From Naganishia liquefaciens (taxonomy: Eukaryota; Basidiomycota; Tremellomycetes; Filobasidiales; Filobasidiaceae), in NCBI GenBank assembly GCA_013423385.1, contig BLZA01000030.1, positions 558,001-622,000 on the forward strand: a DNA stretch of 64,000 nucleotides, in the 5' to 3' direction. A program made the position numbers and the translations under genes. Under the pieces are notes generated by a model. The model ran no database searches and was not told the origin of the DNA. It saw only the letters and a list, made by a program, of their open reading frames with translations. Position 1 is the stretch's first letter. Each line of letters starts with the position of its first letter. Below are positions 1-12,218 of this stretch, piece after piece.

Positions 1-1324
1 GAAATGATCTCTTATTCTGCTCAGACGGACCTTGTCCTTGAATTCGTCGTGCCTCAACACCTCCCTGCTCACGGTATCCAACCGCGGGTTCGCAACCACG
101 ACGCGCGTGTTTTCACCCGTTCGTTCATCGTGTTCTAGCTCGACCACACCGGGCGGGAAGCATTGCTGGAACTTGAGCGCGTGCTCGGGCGGGATGTCGT
201 CAGTGATCTCGATATGCGGAAGAAGACGGTACGAGGCGGTTGCTGGATGAACGCGCGGCATTGTCAAATGGAGTGAGTCCCGTGGGACGAGTATACGGTG
301 CAATGCCACTTCCCGGACTCACCGACAGGCGACCACTTGGCATGCGTCTTTCCAATGCCCTTGATGCAGTACAGCAGCAAATTCAACTGCTGCCCCGGCC
401 GCATCTTGGCCAACAGGATATCATCTAGCACGGGCTTTGGCGGCTCATCGAATTCCCCATCTTGCGGCAGATGCTCCTCTCCGTCATCCGGCACATCCAG
501 CGGCCGCGGCAAAGTCAAGTGCTTGTACTGACGTCCCTTGTGCTGCCACTTGATCTCGGAAGAATACACGTTTGCGTTTTCGTAGAGCTTTTCCGGGTCA
601 GTCTCGTCGCGACGGACGTTTGGACGACGCGAGCACGTGACAGTGAGGCCAAAGACGATGGTGTTTTCGTCGTTGGCTGTTTCGGCGACTATAGGAGGGG
701 GAAGCGTTGTCAGACGCCTCTCGAGGTTGCAGATTCTGGCCGGGAGAAATGGACTTACGATCAGGCGTGGGCTGGGGCTTCCATTTAACTTTTCGAGGGT
801 CCACTTTGATGGGCACGAGACCGAGTCGATGTGCGAGCACTTCGTCCTGGATGATGGACGTGTTGTTGTACACGTAGACATTTTCGATCGCTACGGTAGG
901 TACCTGTGCGACATGGAGACGTTCAACGAGGCGTATCGAGAGTTCGGCACTTGACAGACCTCTGCAATTACGATTCGCCGAAGAGCGTTTGCTATACTTG
1001 CGTCGATGCCAATCAGGTCAAACTCGATTCGCGAAGGTGTAAGTCGGTCAACACGAAGGTTCATGTTCTACAGGTACCCCCAAATATCAGCACTTGTAGG
1101 TACTGCCTTTGTTTCTTCGCGCCCTCGGTCAGCGCAACGTGGATCCTCACCTTCTTGAACCTTTCGAGATTCCACGTGTGGTCCTCTCCCGGATAATGTC
1201 CTGGAATGTCCGAGTTGGCGACCTGCGCACACGGCAAAGATGTCTGATGAGTCACGTCACGAGTCCCCTGCTTGCGCGGCCAGCGTACTGACCGCTCCGA
1301 TCCGCTCCGGAAGAACTTGAACAT
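1..1324 (-). CDS. RPC40: RPC40/AC40, shared RNA polymerase I and III subunit (3' end cut off by the window edge)
   Basis: Alpha-like subunit that pairs with AC19 to nucleate assembly of RNA polymerases I and III in the nucleus. Translated exons give the family hallmarks in order: [21 protein letters not shown] near the N-terminus, [60 protein letters not shown] and [19 protein letters not shown]. Six exons fit GT-AG rules and keep frame: 1324-1289, 1222-1151, 1067-960, 903-759, 688-323 and 242 to the edge. The start is the ATG at 1324; exon 1 supplies only 12 residues before a phase-0 intron, so an alternative 5' exon is possible. About 25-35 C-terminal residues lie beyond base 1. Divergent from the SHR3-like gene. 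Family identity is very secure; the first exon is inferred. Confidence 0.93.
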
Positions 1325-1646
1325 GGTTGCGCGGGTATCCCGTGACTGCTTGCTGCGACATGGCGGGCGTGTGTACGGGCGGGCGGGCGGGCGGGCGAGC
1401 GAGCAGTATCCCCCCTTTGACGTCTATACCTGCCCGTCCCCTGCCCGTCCAAAGACTCCTTGTTGGATGCTCACCGCTCATCTTTCTCCCGGTCACGTGC
1501 CCCCATCCTCGGCCGCCGGCGGGATCGCCCGACCGCGCGGTGGGGGCTGCCCCGTCGCGCCGCCCGCTCCCATAACGTCACCCCAGCCCCTCGTTGGAGC
1601 CAACTCCCGGCCCGATGTCGTGGCCCCCCCACTCCCGTACGCCACC

Positions 1647-2673
1647 ATGCCCTGGCGTTCCATGTTCATGACCGTCGCGACCTGCTTTCTTGCAGGTGAG
1701 TCGTAGCCGGCAGCTTGCCCCCCCGCGTCTCAACTCATCCCTCACGGCTCGCCCAGGTTCGACCTTTGTGCATTGGATAGCAGACCACAACACCGTCTGG
1801 CGCAACCCGACGACGGATGACGCAGCACGGATCGCCATCAAGTACTACAATATTCTCGCCGGCAGCACGTCCGAAGCCGCGCGCGGGGATTCAACGCTGC
1901 TCGCCAATATATGGCTCGTCGTAGGCAGCGTCGCAACGTTGCTGTGTGGATCGAGGGCGGTGAGCGCGATGCTTGGGTTGAGAGAGGACGATAACGAGTC
2001 GAATGGAGGGTATCTCTTTGACGGGGCATGCACAGGTGAGTCGCTGTCGCGTCATGTCGGATGTCGGGGCCCGCGCCGAGGGAAATTGACGCCTCCCTCT
2101 GCCTCAAAGTCCTGTTAATGAGGGTCGTATGGGTCCAGTGGTCCGAGGTATACCCAGGTAAGCCTCACGCGTCAAGTCTTGAAAGTACGCCGGGGGGTAA
2201 CCAATATCGCCACTCTAGCAATCGCCAGCCTGCTGAATGCACCCGGTCAAGCGCAAGCCACCACGACTTCGTTCGACCTTGCGGCGGATACCGTTCGCGG
2301 ACTCGCAAGCAGAAACTTGAGCATATCCGTCTGCCTCACGGGCGTCATTCTCCTACAAGTACGCACTTGGCGGCCCTAACAGAATGAATTGTGCACCTGC
2401 TGATGCTCCTGCGGCTCGGGGGGGAAACAGGCCGGCCGGTATTACTCTGAAAGGTCGTACGAAAAGTCACGCATCAATGACGAACGGGCCGCCGCAGAAG
2501 ACGCGTCAAGAGAGACACCGCAGGAAAGCACCGTCACGTCGGCCGCGACGACGGATACTGAATACGATAGTCATACCGAGGGTAACAAAGTGCCGCTCAA
2601 AAAGCGTGGTAGGGCGCAGACGCCGTACAGGGAGTTGTCCGAGAGCGAGGCCATGGAGTTGAAGACGGGTTAA
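1647..2673 (+). CDS. SHR3: SHR3-like ER chaperone for amino-acid permeases
   Basis: Membrane protein of the Shr3 family, which in yeasts keeps amino-acid permeases folded in the ER before COPII export. Five exons splice in frame: 1647-1695, 1757-2035, 2110-2157, 2177-2358 and 2431-2673, giving 266 aa. The N-terminal hydrophobic segment is followed by FVHWIADHNTVWRNP and a IKYYNILA stretch, then NIWLVVGSVATLL, GYLFDGA, and a last membrane segment ending LTGVILLQAGRYYSER; this order matches the family. The cytosolic tail of about 70 residues is charged and Ser/Thr-rich. The ATG sits in a strong context (GCCACCATGC). Without splicing no frame stays open, so the gene is easily missed. Identification rests on motif resemblance rather than alignment. 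Confidence 0.75.
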
Positions 2674-2857
2674 GTAACGGCGCGAGGGACACAAATCGGG
2701 TTGTAGGTTTCTAGGCGACAGACCCTTTGATACCCCGGGTTTTCGCAATCTCAGAAGGTTCCATGTGCTTGGGATATTGCCTAAAGGATACAACGATACG
2801 TAGGCGGAATGCCCCAGACAAAAAGCGATGTATACAACGGGAGTGAGAAACTTCCCT

Positions 2858-5800
2858 TCAACGTCTCGCCGTGACATCCTCCATGTCCACGTCTCGATTC
2901 TCAAACACAGGCTTGCACGTTTCTTGACTGGAGCTGAGTTGACTCGAACTCGGTCGATACTCGCAATCGGCTCGCCACAAGTGATTGACGGCGCGCAGGA
3001 TATCCAAAATCACCTGGGCATGTCGGCGTCGTTTTGGGTCGCCCGAAGGCGCGGACCTCGCATGGTAAGTTCTTCTAGGCTCATCGGAGAGCAAACTGGC
3101 AACGCCGGGAATGAGCGAACTAAAGGACGGGTAGAGCGGCTTGATCGTGGCCGACGATGTCGGTGTTGTGGGTTCCTCATCGGCAAGCGAGCCACGTCGC
3201 GGCGAGGACCGGTTCGAAGACCAGTCAGAATCGATGGAGAGCGAGCGCAACGGCGTTAAGCGTAGATTGCCCGTTGACTTCTTGTCGGCGAGTCTCAAGG
3301 CCGGAAGCTTGAACTCGGGATTGGCGTCTCTTTCCGAAAGTCGTCCAGCGGGCAACGGTGGTGAAGTTCCAAACGCTTCGGTGTCGTCCTCCATATTTAC
3401 ATCCATATTTTCGGGCTCATCATAGAGAGGAGTCGATCGGTCCCGAAGCTGGAACTCGCGCTCGCATGCCTCTGTCAGAATGTCAAGACTAGACTTTGGG
3501 GCCCCGAGGCGAGGCTTGCTGGCGCCCAAAAGGTCCACCGAGCGGTGGATTTTCTGTGCAGTGTTGGGCATCTCCAGACGTGGCACCGGCATTTGCGTTC
3601 GAGGTCGGGCCAGCGTGTCGAAAGAGGTATAGTTGGCCGCGTCGGGCATCTGAAGGCCGGTATGCGCATCGGGTCCGAGCATATCGCCATGACCAAACGC
3701 AGAAGACCCGGGAAGGCTTTGAGACATGTCGCGGTTGCCTGGTCCGTGATGACTGCTGCCGGAGAATTGTAGAAGATCGGAATATGTGCCGCCGTCCGAG
3801 AGTCGGTTTCCTCGCGACTTGCCCTGTTGGTTGCTCGATGCGTGCAGACTATCCCGATGGGAATTGGCCCGATGCAAGGATTCCATTGATGTCTTGTGCT
3901 GTGACGACATGTCAGGATACATTGCGTTGAAGCCGATAGAGTTCTTGCCGTGGCCTGTTTGACCGCGATTGCTGGCAGGAATTCCCGGCATACCGCCTAG
4001 CCCTAATTGCGCCAACGCCGCCGGATCGAACAACTCGTTTTGAGCAAGAGCATCAGAGTTGGATGAATCCGTTGAGAAGGGCGAGTAGTGATCGTTGATT
4101 CCCGATTGGTTGTGACTGAGGTGCTTTGAAGCGTTGTTATTAGAACCTGCTGCATCTTTTCCCAGACTAAGCATGAATTGATTGAAATCCGCAAGCTCTT
4201 GTTCCGAGCGGATATTCGATAGCAAGTTGTGGGCGTCCTGATTAGCGAGCATGGCGTATGATGGAGCTTGGGTGTTTGGCGAATACTGTTGAGTATCTGG
4301 AGAGTGCCCCTGTGGGTTATGCGCCTGCAGGTTGGGAGATAGCTCATGCGAGGGCGGATGTACTTGTTGCAATGACGCTGCCAATTCTTCCAAGCGTGAT
4401 GCCATGCCTGTGATGAGAGAAACGTCATTAGAAATGCCTGACTGTGTTCATGGAGAGCCGAACACACCTGCATCGTACACTGGAGCCACTTTGCGTTTTT
4501 TAACATCAGCGAAAAGGCCATCCACACCAAAGTACGGCTCATCCACGCCTTCGCCATACGAGCGACCGCCCGGGAATCCCACACGATCCCGACTACTCGA
4601 GTGATGTCCGAGCGAATGGGGTACGGGGATTCCACCAAGCTCGTTCCCGTGATAGCCAGAAAATCCGCCGTGACTTGAGCCCGTGGGCAGCAGAGGATAT
4701 TGGTTGTGCTGATTATGACCATTGTATCCTTGACGATTCGGCCCGAGATTGCCAGCCATGATCAAAAGCTCTTGCCGTTGTTTGCGCGCAAGCTCTTCAT
4801 ATTCCCGCTGATGCTTTTCGGCAACTGAAGCGGGAACATTGACTGACAATGGAACATTGACCGTTGGCATGCCGCTGTGAGGGAAACCGGACGGTGCCGG
4901 TGGCAGGTTTGGCGTACCAAAGTGTGACAAGGATGGATAGAGAGCTTGATTCGGAACATATGGCACTGAAGATCCTGGCAGATGATGCTCGAATGGATAG
5001 GGCGCATGGTGTTGACCGGGGGAGATTGAGCCGGGAGAAGGTCGGCCATCCCACGAGCTGACGCTTGTCCGCGAGCTGGCACTGCTTCTCCTTCCGCGTG
5101 AACTATCAACGAGCTCACCGCTACTATCCCGTTTTCTGCTATAGCCTTGCTGCGATGAGATCGATTGGGAGCCGTCGTTCTCGCTCGCAGACGAGACGTT
5201 GGACGTCTTTCTCGGTCTTCCCGGACGACCACTGACAGGCCGGCCGGCTCTGGCACCGATGATAGAACTGGCCAATGGCGCCTTGGAGTGCTTGTGCAGG
5301 ATATGATGCTCCTCGGTGTGGATCTTTTCGTGCTTCTTAAGATCTTGTGGACGTTTGAATGTCTTGTTGCAGATTCCGCAAGCGTGGGGTTTCAAGGGTG
5401 TGTGAACTTGGTGGGCAGAGGTTAGAAAAGGCCAAACGGACAATTTTACAGGCTTACCTCGCAAATGAGATGTGATATGATCTCGTTTCGCACAGACGAC
5501 GCCGCAGTTCTCCCAACCACAGGTCAGACATAGGTTGTTCGTCGACTTTCGGCCAATGTGGAAGATGCAAAGATGCTCATAGAGATCTTCAGGCGAGTTG
5601 GCATGACTTGAAATCCTTTACGTGAGCTTGGCACTGTGAACCCCGATCGATCCACACTCACTGTTTGCAGTTTTCCCATTTACACTCGTGCTTCTCTTCG
5701 CCCCGAACACCGGCAGCCTTGTCCTTTGCCTCGTCGTACTCGCTCCCTCCGCTAGAATCCAAAGAGTCTGAACGATGTGGACGTGTCCTTCCATTACCTG

Positions 5801-6281
5801 CTGCCGCAATTGCGCCACTCCCGTCGGTTGCATTGCCTTCCGCGCCACCAGTCGGACGGGGAACCGGCATATAGAGCATTCCAGCTGCCGGTGGCGGCGG
5901 GACCGGTCCTTCGCCGTGACGAGACCGTGACTGATACGTTGTTGATACATAGGTCTGAGAGTGTGAATTGGCATCTAGATACCCTGCGGGTTCTTGCTGT
6001 CTTGACCCGTGTCCCAGACCGGTGCCTGAAGCCGATGTAGACGTCGCCTTGTCCTCTTCCGCGAGATTGGCAAGGATATCATTGAAGAGTGCGTTGTTGC
6101 TCGAGGGATCAAAGCCGGGAGGATGGTTTGAATGGTTGTGTGGCGGAAAGCCGTGATAGTCGTTGTGGCTGTCCATGAAGGGCGGCTGGGAAAAGTCGTT
6201 GACAGGCGCGAGGAATGGAGGAAGAGACGCTATGCCCGACGAGATGGCGCCTGCGAGCTGTTCATCAACGGGCCCATCCAT
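2858..6281 (-). CDS. RIM101: RIM101/PacC C2H2 zinc-finger transcription factor of the alkaline-pH response
   Basis: Nuclear regulator activated by proteolysis through the Rim pathway; in basidiomycete yeasts it controls pH adaptation and cell-wall or capsule genes. Exons 6281-5662, 5606-5458, 5406-4468 and 4407-2858 splice in frame to about 1085 aa. Three C2H2 fingers straddle the junctions: HECKWENCK...[26 protein letters not shown]...RDHITSHLR, then [16 protein letters not shown]...[13 protein letters not shown], the diagnostic PacC arrangement. A 200-residue Pro/Gly/Ser-rich region precedes the fingers and a long low-complexity C-terminal arm follows, as expected for the processed pro-domain. 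The open frame extends upstream to 6335 without an ATG there, so the ATG at 6281 (MDGPVDEQ) is preferred; an unseen 5' exon is possible. Confidence 0.93.
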
Positions 6282-6534
6282 GAGTGATGGATGAGGATGA
6301 GGATGATTGTTTTGTATCGACGGGATGCCAAGCAAAGATGGAAGCAGAAGCAGCGGGAGGTATAGTAGTCAGCCACTGTTCGTGCAATCACAAATCCACC
6401 GGATGATGCTGGCTGGAAGTGAATCACGCTTGGCAAGAAACTCGATCGCCCGTGCGCTAGGCAATTCGCTCGTGCACGCTCTCCGCCTTATCGCCTCGGC
6501 AATTTCTGAAGTATTTAAAAGTCTTTGCCGGCTT

Positions 6535-6882
6535 TCAATTCCTTGATAGGCTCCTTTGGCGGCAGCGGGGCCATGTGCTTGAAACAAGATTCGCAGTCTC
6601 TAGATAATGGCTCTTGAATTGTGACTGCGCATTCTCCATGACAACCAGTGCATCTACGATTGTCCATTCTTCCAGATCCTTCGTCTCTAGACACGTCCGC
6701 TTGTACAGTCCTGCAATCTGCAAAAGGCTCCCCCTGCATTTATCCGGAGCTTCGAGTGCCGCAGGGCGGTGCTCCAGTAAGCTCTCCAGTACTTGATGCC
6801 GCACGTCAAATCCCTTGGCACCGGTGACGTTGTCTCGGCCCGCAAGGCTTCGGCCGGATATAATCTGAATATCAGCGGACAT
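6535..6882 (-). CDS. possible small protein, unrecognised
   Basis: An open frame of about 115 codons begins MSADIQIISGRSLAG and has ordinary, hydrophilic protein-like composition (VLESLLEHRPAALEAP, ETKDLEEWTIVDALVVMENAQ). No domain is recognised. It lies between the RIM101 start and the DUF4203 gene, both on the same strand. All three minus-strand frames are fairly open here, so it may be non-coding, or a 5' exon or leader of RIM101. The open frame runs upstream to about 6930 without an ATG. Low confidence. Confidence 0.25.
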   Translation of the reverse strand: MSADIQIISGRSLAGRDNVTGAKGFDVRHQVLESLLEHRPAALEAPDKCRGSLLQIAGLYKRTCLETKDLEEWTIVDALVVMENAQSQFKSHYLETANLVSSTWPRCRQRSLSRN

Positions 6883-7045
6883 ACCGATATCAAGTCCGTA
6901 AAGCACATCATTCGCGGTAACATGGCATCATTCCAACAACATTCAAGACATTGTCCATAGGGTGCTGCTCAAGTCCATAACAGCCCATCTATCACCAGAT
7001 CTACACAATTCCATAGCGGCACCCGATTGATCCTACTCGGTATTA

Positions 7046-9916
7046 CTAATTAACCACCTTGTTCGGTCCTGACGAATATCTCTGTCGCGGGACCGGACGC
7101 TCTCGTGGCACCTCCGCTTGACCACGCTGTCTGGTCGATCTCTCACCCACCGGCGGTGCCAAATCCACTGGCGCCCGATCGAATTGCATCGAGCTTTGCC
7201 TGCGAGTCCATTGCGCGGCCTTGGTCATGCCGCTCTCTTGAGGTATGTTGGCCAACATGCTGCTTTCGGGACCGCTTGCAGCCGCAGCCTGAGTTTCCCT
7301 TTGCACGCGTGATGGCGATGTCGGCTTGCCTCGAACAGCGGACTCTGCAGCCTTTTTCGCCGCTGTACGTTTCTCTGCTTCCCGATTCTTGTCGTATCGC
7401 GCCTTGGCAGCGGCGAGATCAAGACTGTTTTGCATTTCTTCCGTCACAGGTTGCTGCAGTTTCGACAGACGGGCCCGATGTCGTGCACCAAGCTCCTCGA
7501 ACGTAATAGTTCGATGGGCATCCTCGGCAGGGACGCCGCGTACTTCGCTAGACTTGCGCAGCAAAGGGGAATCTGCATGACCAGTTACGATTGGGGGCTG
7601 TCGATACCCTGACTGAGGCCTGGCGATTGTCGCTGCCAGAGCGGGCCGAGCCAGCGGTGGGGCCGTGACATCCAACGAGGAATGTCGCCGAGTATACGGC
7701 GTAGTGGAATTAGGCCGAGGGTCGGTCGTCGTCGACGGAGACTCCTTCGTAAGCGTCGCACTCGCCCCGAGCTCATATGCGCTCACGGTCCTCTCGCGCC
7801 GGTTCATCGCTTCCACCACAGCGTCGGGAATCTTCGATAATCGGCCTACAGACGATTCAATTGGAGGCGTCACACCTGATGGCGGAGTGAATAGCTTGCG
7901 ATCTGCCAAATATTCTTGCCATTCACGGTTGGAGATATCGTTAGGTATCGTTGATTCCAGAGGCGTCGTCACTTCGGGTTGATAAGTCGACAGTCTCGAA
8001 CCATGAGAAAGCGCGGATTGCCTTCTGGATTGAGCACTATCAAAGTGGGCGACGGAGCTAGTTGGGCGTTCTGCGAGAATAGCGGAATTAGCGGGTGTTG
8101 ATGTTCGAAGAGCCTCTATGGATTTCTTGGTGTCTTCTATTTCGCGCATCAACCGTAATCGTTCGACGTCCTCTGTATTGGCAGTCGTTGACTGATTGAT
8201 GCCGCCTGTCGCCGGAATACCGGTTGCAGCGCCAATCGAATCGCCAAGCTGCATGGGTGGCAAGAAATTGGCACTGCGAGCACTCTCGCCGTCAGGTTGC
8301 GTGATCGGCGAGATTGCTCCGTTCGATCCATGCTCGTAGCCGCTCGTTGTCCTGCGCATAAGGCTGACAGTTGAATCGGGTCGACTATCCTTGGCAAGGG
8401 TAGCCAGTGGGAATCCTTCCTCCATGGCGGCGGCAATCCCTCCCTTGTTGTTTCCATACTTGCCTTCCCAAGACTCGAGGTCTTTCTCCATTCTGCTGAA
8501 ATGCGCTGCTGCCTGCGCCTCTTCCTTCGCTTCGCGTCGAGCGTCTTCTTCTGCCTGGACCTGTATCAATTTGACATGAAGTTTGCCGAGCACACGGTAC
8601 TGGATGGCTGTTCCGATCTGCATGAATGGGTCAGCCAATGCAGAGAAAGCGAGCGGGGAGACGTACAAGGAAGCATGCTGCAAGGACACCCAGCTCGACT
8701 TGCATAATAGTCAACAGGGGATATTTGTATCCCTCCACCTTAGGGAACAAGTCCCTGAAGCCCAGATTCCAGATGTAAAATTCTTTAAGTCCGGCTCGGC
8801 TAAAGCAATCGATGCCGAGCACGAGTGCAGTTGATCCGATGAATGCCGTTGATAAGAGAAGAAGATGGTGGTGCCATCGAGGCAACAGCCCGACGATGAA
8901 AGAGACCACAGACAAGCCTAACAGGAGAGATATTTGGTCGCGGCTCGAAAATGGACAATGAAGTCTAGTCCACTTACCGCCTATAAGACCCCAACGTCCG
9001 ACTATGGAATTGCCCGTCACTCCACCGGCCTTGCATGCCATGATAAACCAGCCAAGCGCAAATCCGCCCATGGCGCAGACCCAGTATCGAGTATATTTGT
9101 AGAAGAACAGTCCGATGCCGGAACCGATGATGGCTGCGATGACACTGGCCAGACAGTAAAGCCCACGTTCTGTGGCGGTTGGATACTGGGGCGAGGGTGG
9201 AAGCATCTTAGCTTCAACGCTAAGAAGGCATCGCAGAAACGTAAGAGGGGGATCTTCAAAGCGCAGATTGACGTACCCGAACCGTAAGATCAAGACTAGA
9301 GTAAACAGGAGAACCGAGTAACCCGACACGATAGCCATCGAGCTCCTATCATTCATTCCTGGTGAGTAATGCAAAACAAGGTTAACTTGATGACTGACCA
9401 TCTGTGCTTTCCCCCAAGTACCCCAACGAACCCTCCCGAGAGCATCAGGACGGCTCCACCAGCGCCGTATGCTCCGTCGATCCTGATCTTGAAGGGCAAC
9501 CAGGTTTGCGTGCCATTCCAGATCTCTGCCGTACCATTGACAATCGTCGTGCCGTTTGCGGCGACGACTGTTCCATTCGAGGTGACTTTTGTGCCGTCTG
9601 CGTAGACAGTTGTCCCATTGGTATAAATCGTAGTCCCGTTCGGAAATGTTGTAGAGGAGGAAGAATTGGCGATCGCGGAGGGCGATAGGGTATTGTTGAG
9701 AGCGATCGTAAGCACGAACGACGTCGTGATAGGGGATGCTCCTGATGATGTTGGCGAAATGGTCGTTAAAATGGTCGTGACGAGTTGTGAGGAATTGGCA
9801 CCAGAGCTGGAAGCGGGAGAAGAGGTCTGAGAAGCCGCTGATTGCGACGTCGTCGATGATTGAGCCTGAATCCCCAGTGCTCCAAGGAGCATGGTCAGGA
9901 GAGACCTGACGCGCAT
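7046..9916 (-). CDS. multi-pass membrane protein with DUF4203 (TM7S3/TM198-like) domain
   Basis: Predicted secretory-pathway membrane protein of a family widespread in basidiomycetes but of unknown biochemistry. The ATG at 9916 starts a cleavable-type signal peptide (MRVRSLLTMLLGALGIQAQ), followed by a Ser/Thr-rich ectodomain with many NGT sequons and short repeats of the type NGTTIYTNGTTVYADGT. Next come about seven hydrophobic segments, including GAGGAVLMLSGGFVGVLGG, YSVLLFTLVLILRFG, YWVCAMGGFALGWFIMAC and LLLLSTAFIGSTALVLGIDC, matching DUF4203. The cytosolic part starts with a coiled-coil-like stretch (VQAEEDARREAKEEAQAAAH) and is a long Ser/Pro/Arg-rich tail ending at 7046. Several short introns interrupt the membrane domain between about 8690 and 9405. 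Role unknown; a surface sensor or transporter-like role is only a guess. Confidence 0.8.
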
Positions 9917-12218
9917 TGTACGGATGGCGGAGACTGGGTGGAAAGGAGTTGGAAGAGTCGAGACAACAGTCAGATTGCAGTGAAAGGCATCAGACTCGTG
10001 ACTGGTGGACTTACCTTGGCTGTTTCGTTACTGGTGATCTAACGGATGGCTCGAATCCAGGTATTCACGCTGATGCACTGGGCGCTTCTTGACGATTATC
10101 TGGTTGTAATGATTCACACTAGCCTTGATTGACACGACTGACGAGCAGGTCGGATAAACAAGCTTCAACGGTCGCGCTACGAGTACCCCAGCGTGCGTTC
10201 CGTGACGTTTCCACTGTGCATGTTCCTTTGGGGGATGATAGGAAAAGGACGGCGTCCGTTAAGAGTGGTGGGATCGAAGTCGATGCGGTGAGATGAGGAA
10301 AGTGCGAACGTTCACCACTGCGTCATCCCATACGCTCTCTGGAGCTCATCTCAGGCCGATGGCGGCGGCGATCTCGACATTCTCTGATTTTCTATTTACT
10401 TCTCGAGCCTGCGAAACAGCTTTGCGAAACCTAGAGCTAGCGTGACACGCTACGGGTGCTGCCTTCAGCCTTCCATCAGATCCGGACCGACACAGCCTGG
10501 CGATCGGCTTCGGCCGTCGATCGCAGATCCGTAGGGATTGTGAGCTGACTTGCGGAATTGAGACAGCTCTTAAAACACCTCTTGATAAAACTGCTCTCCA
10601 GGCGATCCTCTAGACCAGCTCTTAGGTCAATCTTGCTGATCTATGCTTGAAGTCGAGTCAAGACGTCAATGGGCTGATTCTGCCGTACGGAGCAGTCGAG
10701 CGATGTCATCTCGTTAGGCCATTCAGCAGACTTCAGGAAAGTGTACTGGAACATATGCCTAGAACGTATGCGCTCACCGCAATCTCGCTGTCAGCAACCC
10801 GGAAATTGATCCGCATCCTATCGTTGTACTGGCAAGCTTCAACCCTTCGCACGTATATACCCCAAAAGGCTTCTAGACGCGGCCCTTGCAGACAAAGTGG
10901 AAGTCCTTGAGGATAGTATAGCGGCACGCCTCTAGACAGCTCTCTAGACAAGACTAAGCAAGGATTCGGGGCAGGAGATATACGTCTAGGTGATGACGCC
11001 GCCAGATATCGACGTTAGCATTACTACTGCCGAGGCGAAAAGAACCGACGTTCGAGTCATAATCTACACAACTCGATCTCTTTCTCGAGTATGAGCTCAT
11101 GTTGAATCACGTTTGGAATCACAAGTGCTGACTATGTACGTCGATTCTCCTCCCTCTGCATCTCACTCGCAAGGTCACTCATTGCCCGGACCTGACCATA
11201 GTAAGCACAATTTATCGATATGATGAAAGTTGACGGATACGATATACTGAGCTTTGACCGCGATGGGCGGGCTGTAAAAGCGTACCGCGTGCCCATAGCA
11301 ACACAGAGCTCCACAATCGGGAACTGGTGTTAGTAGCAGTCCGAACCTGCGTTGAGCTTAGAAGATGGCCTTGCGACCGTGTCCATGCATCCAGTGAAAT
11401 CGTATTCTTGCTGTGTTGACTCCGTTGCCGAGACAGCTTTCCAGCACTCAACATAAAAACACATTCAAGCTGAATATCCTCATTGTTCTAACGCATTCAT
11501 TCGTACATCCTTCATCTGCCTGACAAGCTGCTCGACAACACGCAAACCAATGCGATAACGAGTGAGCTGGCAAGTGCTTGCCCGCTAACATCGCAACAGA
11601 CCTATATCTCGCATGATTGGCATAACTATGGCATCGATTGCCGGCGGTAGATCGCGTTGATGATGTCCTTGTATATATCTTACGACTTATGTGATCAAAT
11701 CTTTCCTCCCCGGTGAGCAAAGCGATTGCCAGCCGCCAATTATTATCGCTATATCGCCAGTCAAGCTTTCTAAAGAATGGTAATAGACTTTCGGCTCGCT
11801 TGTCCCTTGCCACGTGCTGACGTGGTGACTGTCTAGCTGGCTCCCCAGCTCTTTCGCCCGGCGCTACGGACCCTTTTTTTTGGGTCGGATGTGAGACTAT
11901 TGACTGAACCGATTTAGCTGCCAAATCCTCAACTTTCCTGTAGGGAATCGCGTGGAAAGCATTAAAATACGTAATACGGCAGCTATTATAGCATACTCTT
12001 CCAACATTCTGGCTCCGGATCGCAAGGTGTTGCACTGATTGTCCGATTGCGTTGCCAGCACACTGCCTTAGCTCAGCTTCCGCTTCCAAGAGAAGCCCTC
12101 ACTTTCTCGCTGGCTCCTCTCGACAAGTTATTTCACAACATTTCTTCTGTCTACGTCTTGCCCTTTCTCCCGCAATTCAGCAGCTCTCCCGTGATATGCA
12201 GTCTGGTCTCCCGCTCTG
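9917..12218 (+). other. gene-poor 2.3-kb interval between divergent genes
   Basis: No frame here resembles a protein family and no RNA gene was recognised. It must hold the promoters of the DUF4203 gene (leftward) and the GT18-like gene (rightward). TCTAGA or CTAGAC motifs are clustered at about 10610, 10873, 10928 and 10940. The 213-codon minus frame at 11448-12089 has unnatural composition and is not called. Strand is nominal. Confidence 0.5.

Noticed and set aside
6881-6900. 20-nt GT...AG segment in the small frame upstream of RIM101
   Set aside because: Far too short for a spliceosomal intron.
11448-12089. 213-codon leftward open frame
   Set aside because: Composition is Arg/Ser/Cys-rich without any family feature, it has no visible splice partners, and it lies in the gene-poor interval.
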